Source of the DNA: Epithemia pelagica
Lineage: Eukaryota > Bacillariophyta > Bacillariophyceae > Surirellales > Surirellaceae
Reading direction: 5' to 3'
Length of the DNA stretch: 64,000 nt
Assembly (NCBI GenBank): GCA_946965045.2
Contig: OX337232.1
Location: forward strand, 1,116,001-1,180,000
The translations under genes were made by a program, and so were the position numbers. Under the pieces are notes generated by a model. It made no database searches and was not told where the DNA came from. It saw nothing but the letters and a program-made list of their open reading frames with translations. Positions 56,381 through 64,000 of this stretch are shown one piece after another (the stretch's first letter is position 1; the number at the start of each line of letters is the position of its first letter).

Positions 56381-56411
<31 letters not shown>

Positions 56412-56806
56412 GAATCGAGTCGATCGTTCTGTTCGGTGCAATCCCCATCCTCCACGCTGCTGGTGGTGGGGCTGGTTCGGTCACTCTTGGACAATTCTTC
56501 GTCTTCTTCTTCTGCTATTATGGCCTCGTCATCGTCCAAGGCAATTTCATTGTCATCTCCTCCTCCTTCTTGGTTCCTTGGGACAACCGTGCTTTGTTGT
56601 TCTGGGTGGGACTCGTTGGGGGAATCGTCCAGTTTCGTTGGGTCGTCATCCTTTTCTGGGACGGGCAGCCGGGTGGGTGTCGTCGTCATGGCAAATTGCG
56701 CAGCAATGGCCAAATCGTCTGTAATGGGTTCTTCCCATTCATGCTGCTGTCGTTGTCCTCCTCCTCCTCGTGGGCGCTTGGAACGTTTCCCACCATTCGA
56801 TTTCAT
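54635..56806 (-). CDS. NAF1: H/ACA snoRNP assembly factor NAF1
   Basis: 723 residues, single exon, ATG at 56806. The N-terminal third is acidic and low-complexity, including a run of about 10 Gln and long Asp and Glu runs. The NAF1/GAR1-like beta-barrel is recognisable in order: LVLAGHIHHHLVEERIVIVQ, a GNLLVWEQ strand, IPLGKVLEIFGPVSQPMYSIRLP, then VYYLSDEVRLLDTVQVY, KGSDAS-like GRGCDASNLHDEEV and the SDDE motif. NAF1 binds the pseudouridine synthase during nuclear H/ACA RNP assembly and is later swapped for GAR1. Unusually, about 140 Ser/Thr/Gln/Asn-rich residues separate the FGPV strand from VYYL. The C-terminus is Pro/His/Asn-rich. The 5' flank holds direct repeat 3A. Confidence 0.85.
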
Positions 56807-56926
56807 ACTCTTGTTGTGGTTGTGGTTGTTCTGGACCCAACCTTCCTTGGAAACAAGACAAGAAACAAAAAAAGCCCGGTATCTCTATCTATCCATGGAT
56901 CCACCACAGACGGTCGTTGTGAGTCG

Positions 56927-57013
56927 TTTTGGCTGTCGTTCTGGATTTTGCCCTTGTCCCACTACGGTCGCAACTCTTGTTTGGATTTTGTTGGACGGCT
57001 TTTTTCACTGCTT

Positions 57014-57062
<49 letters not shown>

Positions 57063-57266
57063 TGTGTAATACGGAATATGAATATAGTTGTCGTCGTCCC
57101 TTGGCATAAAGATTTCCAAACCGAATGTTTGGGGCAGTGTTGACGCTCCAGCATTCGAATCCTTTCGAAAGATGGTTTTGATCGTTACTCCTTCAGTAAA
57201 ATGTGCAACAAGGATTAACAGAGAAGCTTGCGGCAATACGGATGGAAGGACAGACCAAAGGCTTCG
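56927..57266. repeat. Direct repeat 3, copy A (5' flank of NAF1)
   Basis: Starts ttttggctgtcgttctggat and ends at cggcaatacggatgg plus the following bases. It matches 59334-59667 over about 340 bp with indels; the segment cactacggtcgcaactcttg and its downstream bases is identical in both. Copy A contains a (GA)n tract (about 57015-57058) that is reduced in copy B. It begins about 120 bp upstream of the NAF1 ATG. Confidence 0.85.
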
Positions 57267-57406
57267 GGAGTACCCATCGGAGCAGTTAGTCTATGGGAGA
57301 CGCTCGATTAGCCCTAAAAGGGCTCTTTACGAATGGCAGTAACATTATGACACTCAAAGTCAACATGAAAGAAACACGCATTATCAAACACTACCAAATC
57401 ACAAGA

Positions 57407-59277
57407 CTAGTAGCATGCATATGGATCATTGTCTCTAAGCAGTAACTGTTCGATCATCGTCGCTTCGAAAATCGCAGAATACTGCGGGGTAATACCGGAT
57501 ATGTTCTCCATAGACTTTGTGAGCTCGTTCTTGTCGTTCGTCAAAATCGGCATGAATTCCATCTTGCGACAAGACTCCGTTGGAGAGATGAAGATTGTTA
57601 CAACCTCATCAAGAATCTTTAGGCGAGGGTGAGACTTCCCCATACTCTTCTTCATGTCTTGAATAGCGTTCTTCAGATGCACCGCGTACATTGTATGCGA
57701 TGGCTTGTCCCCAGAGTGACCATTTGCGGTAACTGTCATCTGGAGACCTACTAGCAGCGAGCTTGCTTCGATCTCCTTCTTCTTATTATTATTATCATCG
57801 CCTTCAGCACAAAAAAAGGTCGAAGCAGGACAGAGAAGAAAAGAGTCATAGGTTGGAAAGTCTGTGGTAATGGGATGGAAGTAAATGTCCATTGGTTCTT
57901 CTGTGGCTTCAAGGCCAATGATCTCAAGCGAATGGCCGGGAAAGCTAACAATCGAAGCCCTTGAAAACTCGAGAGATACCTTCGCCTTAGCTCTTATGAT
58001 TCCCTTCTTTAGACTTGGCGGGTGGCAACCAAGCAGTGTGATGTTCTTGGTAATGAAGGCATATTGACTGAGTCGTTTGTGCACTTCTTGCTCGAAAAGA
58101 GATCCGTAAGCGTCTTGATGGTTTTCCTCGATACTTAAGGCGGCAACAACAGTTGAAAGAGCTTTCGAACCATGTTGGATCACATTTTCCATCAGTTGCT
58201 CCCCCATGTAGAAGGATGCAAAGTGGATTCGATACGTGTCATCAACTGGTGTATGATGGAAGAGCAATGACTTTGCCTTTGTCATCTCTTCTTGCCCAAT
58301 AACTTGCTGTTCAGCTAGGATCTGAATGGATTTGACCGTCGAATTTGGGAGTGGTTCCATTTCGATATTGTCCTTCGAAATTTGTTTCTGTCGGAGCTTG
58401 TTCGCGAATACAAGTGCTGAACGAGCTGAACCACCATATCGACGAAATCCTTCCATCACATAATCCGCATCAAGAGAGCGAACATCGGGCCAGATTAAAC
58501 CAAGCTTCAGAGCGTACAGGAGTTCTTCGCCGCGCCATAAATCTGCGGATCGAATGTATGCGCTTTCTTCCAACAATGTCTTTCGTAGGACAGCAAAGAA
58601 TTCTGTTTGTCCAGCGGATACAGTGTAGATCTCGCGTCTCTCGTCGCCTGGATCGCGAATGATGAGTGCAGAACCGCATCTCCGCCATTGCCTCAAGCAT
58701 TCATGGAAATCGAACATTTCTTCTTCCAGTACCTTGTACCAGAACTCATTGCCATTAGGTTGTTTCCCTTTGATCAACCGTAAGTCAGCATCCAGCTGCA
58801 GATATTCACCAGACTTCCGCTGCAACTCTGTTGGACTCTTCTTGCTGAAAGCCCAGACACGCGTATTGTAGTAAAGAACCACAAATTCTCCGCGATCAAA
58901 GTACGTGCGGGCTGCATAGAGGGCAAAAAATGTCTTTCCAATCCCCGCTGTGCCGGTAACAACCGACCTTTGCTGCACTCCAAAATCATGCGAGTCAAAT
59001 CGTCTATCCAAAAAACCAACCAGCCTTTCATAGCAAGATCTCTCAATTAAATATTTGCTCTCTTCTTCCCTTTCCCATGAGGCTCATCAAGAATGATATA
59101 CTGCCTGAAAGGACAGTCATCATGGGGAATGGTGATTGGAGGGGCAAACAGCGCGTTGTGGAGAAACGTCGGGAATACTTGACTTGCTGCTAGCTCCTCG
59201 ATCTGCCTCTCGTCTGCTGAAACTTGCAAAGGCTCAACACCATGTAAATAATCGTAAATGAATTTCCTCTTCTTCAT
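57407..59277 (-). pseudogene. Crinkler/RHS-type P-loop NTPase with nuclease-like C-terminal region, one frameshift
   Basis: Frame 1 runs from ATG 59277 (MKKRKFIYDYLHG) to a stop at 59047. Frame 2 is open from about 59070 to the stop at 57407. The overlap lies in a purine-rich run (ggaaagggaagaagagagc) where a one-base change joins them. The NTPase has a Walker A (VVTGTAGIGKTFF) and a Walker B-like strand SALIIRDPGD. A downstream HTH-like part precedes FEQEVHKRLSQYAF, which fits the Glu-containing start of the restriction-endonuclease-like domain in this superfamily. Crinkler/RHS proteins are transposon-linked P-loop/REase fusions used as effectors or genomic parasites in many protists. The role in a diatom is unknown. 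The gene is bracketed by direct repeat 3. Confidence 0.6.
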
Positions 59278-59333
59278 AGTGCTTCGCGTCGTGTTGTGTT
59301 GTTTACAAGAACAAAATGGCCCCTTTTGGCTTT

Positions 59334-59667
59334 CGTTCTGGATTTTGCACTTGTCCCACTACGGTCGCAACTCTTGTTTGGATTTTGTTGGACGGCTTTT
59401 TCACTGCTTCGTTCGGACCGATCGTTCGAGAGATCGAGAGAGAGAGGAACTGAGGAGGGATGTGTAATACGGAATATGGTCGTCGTCGTCCCTTGGTTCT
59501 TCCCCATTCCCCAAGAGAAAAGATTGTTCCAAAAATCGAATTTGGGGCAGTGTCACGCTTTTTTTTACGCTCCAGCATTCGAATCCTTTCGAAACAAGCT
59601 TGATCAGTGTACTCCTTCAGTGTATATTTGCGGCAATACGGATGGAGGGACAGACCAAGCGCTTTGG
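59334..59667. repeat. Direct repeat 3, copy B (5' flank of the Crinkler/RHS-like gene)
   Basis: Copy of 56927-57266 beginning about 57 bp upstream of the Crinkler/RHS ATG. The (GA)n tract is short and replaced in part by a cggaccgatcgttcg segment; the rest aligns collinearly. The region from here to 60016 shows no gene. Confidence 0.85.
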
Positions 59668-60016
59668 TACACGTGGATGCTTCGAGCGAGCCGCTTTTCT
59701 TCATCAGCCAGCCGCGCAGTCGCGCTTTTTGGAATTTATTGATGAAATAAAAAAAATGGAAGGATTCTTGAGTGTTGACATACTGAGATCGACAGAAGAG
59801 AACAGAATCCTCCATCATCGTAGCCGAAGAGTTGGTGATGAGACCTGCACTTCCACCAGCTCTTCCAGTCGCGATGTAAATTCTTCAACGCGCGATAAGA
59901 TTCGGTTACGGTTCTCAAAACTGAAAAAGCTTAGCACACCAACGACTCTTTGAGCGGACACAAATCGACGACAACAACAGAAACTCAATCCACGACAACG
60001 CCACTCCTTCCAAACC

Positions 60017-60623
60017 ATGTCGGCGGCCGTAGCAGATAGCCAGCGGGACACACTACGATGCATGTGCTGCGCCTTTTGTTGCTGTTACGAAGCATGGTAA
60101 GTTCTACCAGGATGAACTGAAGAAGCCAGGAGGACCCTAAATTGTCTCTCATTTGCATCCCTGCTAATGGCTCTTTCACAGTGACTGGAACAATCCCATC
60201 CTCTTATACAAGTGTGCATGCGATTGTCTTTGCCTTCGTGAATCTTGTTGTTTGGCGGTAAACACAAGACACAAGGGCTTGGGCTGCACCGCTGACAGGG
60301 ACCGCGGAGAATGTTGCAAGCTGGGTCTTTTCTGCTGGGATATCGGTCTGGTGGTGCCCCAAACCCTTTGCGCTTGTGCTGGTCAATGCCTTTGCTGCTA
60401 CAGTGTTGCTAGTTTGCCCTGCAGCGACGAATATATCAAGGCACCCGTGTGCACCTTGTTCGTTCCCGGCTTGCAGGTTTGTCCGCAGTGTGGGTGCTGC
60501 GCGGCGCCTCCACCCTGTCCTGCCATGGATAAGATTTTGCATGCCGATGATTTGCCGCAAGTTACCGGGCCTCCGCCCGTTGCTGCCAATTCGATGAACC
60601 GCGAGAATGCCGTGGCGGAATAG
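60017..60623 (+). CDS. Cysteine-rich protein, 2 exons, function unknown
   Basis: Exons 60017-60096 and 60182-60623 (GTAAGT donor, TTCACAG acceptor) join in frame to 173 residues. More than 30 Cys are spread throughout in clusters such as RCMCCAFCCCYEAC, CACDCLCLRESCC, ECCKLGLFCW and CPQCGCCAAPPPCP. There is no signal peptide at the N-terminus. Clustered CC pairs with hydrophobic residues recall membrane-associated PLAC8-like proteins, but the PLAC8 core motif is not evident. Metal binding or palmitoylated membrane association would fit (inference). Confidence 0.75.
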
Positions 60624-61143
60624 ATACATATCTACGAGTGAACGAAATACGACAACCAATACGACACGTTTGGTCTTCAGTGGTCATACATCGGATATAT
60701 CAGTTGATATAAGTTTTATTCTGTACGGGTTACTTCTCTCTAGATAGGAAGAGAATTTACTCCTACGAGTACTTCCTCGTCGACTCCTCTCCAATGAAAA
60801 AGTCGAGGACTGCTGTCGTGTTCCTATGGAAGCATTATTCATGTTCACAAATTCACCCCATTTTCGACGATAGGAGGCGTACAAGACGAATTCACGACAT
60901 TCGACTGAGGGCTTGCTCGGTATTATACCGTCACTCGTGGAACCCAACGTCCCCACGGTCATTCGACGATTCTCGAGAATGGGATAGGATCCACTTTGTT
61001 GGGAATGTTCTTGTTGGTGGGAAAGGAATATGCCGGACCGTCTGGTTCCAAGGTATCTACCACTTGGGTCTCTTTGTTTCTTTCTTTCGTTCGTTCCGCA
61101 TCCAATCCGACACGAGCCGTCGTATTACAACAACTCTACTCGA
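60624..61143. other. Intergenic, no gene seen
   Basis: Region between converging genes. A frame at 60794-61147 has no recognisable features. Confidence 0.5.
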
Positions 61144-62271
61144 CTAGACTGTTTCCAGTTCTCCGACCCAAATGTGTTGATCTTGTCCACCAGATGCCAC
61201 AACCGTGGCTTCCTGGGGATGAAAGGTGACGGTATGAACGGTCCCTTTATGACCGGGTAAATCGTACAGTTCTTGACCGGACGAGACAACGTCCCAAATG
61301 TGAACGCGTCCATCGGCCGACCCCGCCGAAACCAAATCGCCCGTACTGGACCAGGCACATTTCAGCAGACCCTTGTCGGGACCATGCACATGTCCTCGTA
61401 CTGGTGAAAGAGCTGCTTGTCGTTGATGGGGTGTCGGACAAAAGGGCTGAATATCCCACAGACGACAGGTCGAATCCATGGCATTGGACAGGACATGAGT
61501 ACCTTCGGGATGAACGGCCAAACACGTGACGGGATCGACGTGACCCGTCAAGCCGTAGAGTTTGCGTTCGGGAACCTTCCAATCCCAACAGACAATGGTA
61601 GGATCAATACCCGCCGTAAACAAGTGACCCACATCCTGTTTGTCATTGTAGGTGACGGCCAAGAGTGCGTAGGGACTCGCCTGCGACCATACTTGAGCGG
61701 CACGTTTGGTACGACCGTCCCAGACACAAACGTCTCCACCATCATTGACAGAGACTGCTAGATGAATCGAAACTCGGGTACAAGCATTGACCATAGAACT
61801 GTCTTGCCATTTTCGTATGCGTTGCCCCGTACCGGCATCCCACAATTGAACCGTCTTGTCACTACTGCACGACACAATTGTCTCATTTGTCATCCAGTGA
61901 CAATCCACAACCGCATTCTTGTGACCCCGCAAAACATTGAAATTGGTATAGGACGATGTCGACGAAGAAGAAGCAACATTCTCACGCGACATGCGAGGTA
62001 GATTGGCATCCTCCTCCTCTTCTCCTTCGGAATACACATCGTCGTCGTCTCGGTGACTCCACAACAAGAGTGTCTTATCAAAGGAAGCACTGCACAAGGT
62101 ACTTCCATTGGGAGAATATTCCAACGCATAGACTGATCCAGTATGGCCCGTCAATTGCATGGTTGGACTGGGCAAGGACGACGAACGAAGATAGGAAGAA
62201 GTGGTAGGACGAATCACCATGGCCAAGGAATCTTCTCCTCGAGGACGTTTCTTACTACTGGAAGTATTCAT
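61144..62271 (-). CDS. SNRNP40: U5 snRNP 40-kDa WD40 protein
   Basis: 375 residues starting at MNTSSSKKRPRGEDS (ATG 62271); the frame extends upstream but without an ATG. Seven WD40 blades are visible, starting at MQLTGHTGSVYALEYSPNG and including NFNVLRGHKNAVVDCHW, LYGLTGHVDPVTCLAVHP and LYDLPGHKGTVHTVTFHP. The ending GGQDQHIWVGELE matches the characteristic C-terminus of U5-40K. The protein is part of the spliceosomal U5 snRNP with PRP8 and acts in the nucleus, which is consistent with an intron-containing genome. An acidic Glu/Asp loop after blade 1 is longer than in animals. Family identity is strong. Confidence 0.88.
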   Translation of the reverse strand: MNTSSSKKRPRGEDSLAMVIRPTTSSYLRSSSLPSPTMQLTGHTGSVYALEYSPNGSTLCSASFDKTLLLWSHRDDDDVYSEGEEEEDANLPRMSRENVASSSSTSSYTNFNVLRGHKNAVVDCHWMTNETIVSCSSDKTVQLWDAGTGQRIRKWQDSSMVNACTRVSIHLAVSVNDGGDVCVWDGRTKRAAQVWSQASPYALLAVTYNDKQDVGHLFTAGIDPTIVCWDWKVPERKLYGLTGHVDPVTCLAVHPEGTHVLSNAMDSTCRLWDIQPFCPTPHQRQAALSPVRGHVHGPDKGLLKCAWSSTGDLVSAGSADGRVHIWDVVSSGQELYDLPGHKGTVHTVTFHPQEATVVASGGQDQHIWVGELETV

Positions 62272-62933
62272 TGGGAAAGCAGTAGTTGAAGGATCTGAGG
62301 ATCGTATGAGGGAGCACCGTTCCTGTAGTGTTGTTCTTGTCGCGATTATGCGGCGTAGGCCATGGCGGCGAAAGGAATCGACAACCGTCTGTCTGTCTAT
62401 CAGGCTAGCTGCTCTACACCTATCTTCCGCCTTTCCTCTAGCGCTAGTTTTCCTCAACAAATCTCCCTGTAGACAGATTTGACGTTTGACGATGTCATTT
62501 TCGTCCCCACGCGACGCGAATAAGTTTCCCTTATCAGATGAAGACAATAGGGTTTATGTCAGCACCCTTATCGACGACGAGAAGGTTGTCGAACACGTTC
62601 TCTGCCTGGCCAAGAACGAAGATGACCCTGTTGTTTTTCACTACTGTCGAGTAACGAAAAAGAGCTCTTTTGCAAAATTGTGTGTTTCTAGATTATCGTG
62701 TGCAAGCTATGAATCGCTCCTGCTCATGCGTTGAGCGTTGACTCGTAGATTGGTGCGTTGATCGACCAAATTGGCGGTCCCAATTGTTTATGGACGACCT
62801 TGCTGCCTCTTCTGAGATTCGTGGCTCCCTAAGTGGCGTCCGCTTACTTAGGAGCCAGTACCGTTATTGCTCTGGCCATGGGAGTCGTTGTTTAGAGCGG
62901 CATGAGTGTTACATAGCCGTCGTCCAAAACCCA
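62272..62933. other. Intergenic, possible small divergent ORF
   Basis: An 80-codon plus-strand frame from ATG 62492 to 62734 (LSDEDNRVYVSTLIDDEKVVEHV) has no recognised family. The rest up to the candidate LTR shows nothing. Confidence 0.25.
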
Positions 62934-63083
62934 TGTTGAGATGCGTCGTCCGTCTTTGTTGATTTGTGATTTGTGAGAGGCGGCGGTTCAATGATGCGTT
63001 GGGCGTGTTGTGTCATGGGAATTCTGTCTCTGTCCCCATTGTTCCCCACGTGTAGTTATGCCCTTGCGTACAGTATTTGAACA
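62934..63083 (-). repeat. Candidate LTR (about 150 bp) of a Ty1/copia element
   Basis: On the minus strand the segment starts TGTTCAAATACTG right after a purine-rich GAGGGAG tract 3' of the polyprotein stop, and ends TCAACA. Its ends are therefore short inverted TGTT/AACA repeats, as expected of an LTR preceded by a polypurine tract. The partner 5' LTR is beyond the window, so this cannot be confirmed. Confidence 0.4.
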
Positions 63084-63119
63084 CTCCCTCACAGAGCGGT
63101 ATTGTCAGGACTACCAGGA

Positions 63120-64000
63120 CTACCAGCCCATGATAGATTTGCGATGTCGCTCGAAAGTATCCTTGTCCAAGGCTTTGGTGAAGATGTCGGCAGTTTGTAG
63201 CTCAGTATCACATGGCAATATTGTGATCAGTTTCTGTTCCACATATTCCTTGAAGTGGAAGAGTTTTGTACACAGATAGCGTGTTCGAGGACGATATTTG
63301 TGAACGGTTGCTAATTCGAACGCTCCATTGTTGTCCTCAAACGCTCGGCAATGCACTCTTGGTTGCGTCGATATGACCTTGTATCCCCGCGTTTTCATTT
63401 CCTTGGTGATATGCATCAGTGGGATAACCGTCCGTAGTGACGTCGACAGACTAATGATCTCGGCCTCGGTTGTGGAAAGAGCAATCTCAGTCTGTAATTT
63501 AGAAGCCCACACAATAGGGCAGCCCCCGTAGAAGATGATATAGCCGGTACGAGATCGTGCCATATCCGTCCTGGGCGTATCAGTTTTGTTGAAGTTCCCA
63601 CAAAAATCCGCATCGGCATAGACATCGAAGTTGGCATCTTCTTGTGGATTCAGTAGTATGCCGCGAGTACGGGTCGACGCAAGATAGCGTCCGATTTGCT
63701 TGACTGCTCTTCCGTGTATTTGCTTTGGATTTGCTGCAAATCTCGCGCATTGGTGCACAGCATACGAAATGTCCGGTCGTGTACTCTTCTCGAGGAAGTT
63801 CAACTTCCCAATCACAGAGCGATAATGGAAGTGTCCGTCGAATGGGTCACCGTCGTCGTCTGAGCGCATCTTTACTGTACTTGCTGCTGGTATGTCTTTT
63901 CCTTGGGCGTCCTCCGGCAATCGTAAGTCATCGAGAATCGAATCAATTAGTCGTGTCTGGGATAGATGCATCTGACCCGATTCCTGTTTTGTGATATGGA
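63120..64000 (-). mobile_element. Ty1/copia retrotransposon, RT end and RNase H
   Basis: The open frame enters from the right edge (ITKQESGQMHLSQTRLIDS) and ends at 63120. Motifs are IGKLNFLEKSTRPDISYAVHQCARF (end of RT/connection), YADADFCG and ALSTTEAEIISLS of RNase H, and the terminal TKALDKDTFERHRKSIMGW typical of the copia Pol C-terminus. No stop or frameshift is seen in the visible 290 codons, so the copy may be young. It is transcribed leftwards towards the U5-40K gene. Confidence 0.9.

Noticed and set aside
55309-57143. Long plus-strand frames opposite NAF1
   Set aside because: Cys/Ser/Val-rich mirror images of the NAF1 low-complexity codons with no start or motif.
1-64000. CRISPR arrays and bacterial-style operons
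   Set aside because: No regular spacer-repeat pattern was found, and the gene structure is eukaryotic.
1-64000. tRNA or rRNA genes
   Set aside because: No cloverleaf with internal A/B boxes or rRNA core was recognised by eye. A tRNAscan/Rfam run would decide.

Overview
The window looks like nuclear DNA from a diatom, probably a raphid pennate. This is inferred from several features. Short GT-AG introns (about 45-130 nt) interrupt ordinary eukaryotic genes. At least five predicted proteins start with a signal peptide followed by an ASAF-like A/F cleavage motif, the bipartite plastid targeting signal of diatoms. A Ty1/copia remnant and Crypton-type tyrosine recombinases are also present. There is a 200-base assembly gap at 30732-30931. 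Gene starts and splice sites below were read by eye from frame continuity and consensus sites, not from transcripts.

Housekeeping left half (1-34.6 kb): a partial XPG/FEN-type nuclease; a plastid-targeted two-repeat protein with TGACGT/ACGTCA sites upstream; a nested palindrome/direct-repeat array (3.65-5.24 kb); a 5-exon aldehyde dehydrogenase; a calcineurin-like phosphoesterase with an in-frame TGA; an NCKX-like cation/calcium exchanger; a frameshifted Uma2-like gene; a mitochondrial-carrier-family transporter; a plastid-type EttA-like ABC-F ATPase; a protein with about 16 IQ motifs; an AAA/MalT-like ATPase with a decayed 3' end; and two plastid-type ABC1K/UbiB kinases around the gap.

Accessory middle (34.6-54 kb): a degenerate Crypton (tyrosine recombinase plus GCR1-like C-terminal domain) with three unrecognised companion genes; a 1.38-kb DNA element with 88-bp terminal inverted repeats; a protein with three TIR domains and no NB-ARC or LRR; then a second, more decayed tyrosine-recombinase locus with unrecognised neighbours and a zinc-finger protein resembling FAR1/WRKY-GCM1.

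Right end (54.6-64 kb): NAF1 (H/ACA snoRNP assembly) with a long insertion inside its core domain; a Crinkler/RHS-type NTPase-nuclease gene; a cysteine-rich protein; the U5 snRNP 40-kDa WD40 protein; and the 3' end of a Ty1/copia element with a candidate LTR.

The most unusual pattern is repeated three times. A minus-strand host gene (aldehyde dehydrogenase, exchanger, NAF1) has its 5' flank duplicated as a direct repeat. A second minus-strand gene (phosphoesterase, Uma2-like, Crinkler/RHS-like) sits between the two copies, so that it too has a copy of the repeat upstream. In all three cases the bracketed gene carries one reading-frame lesion.
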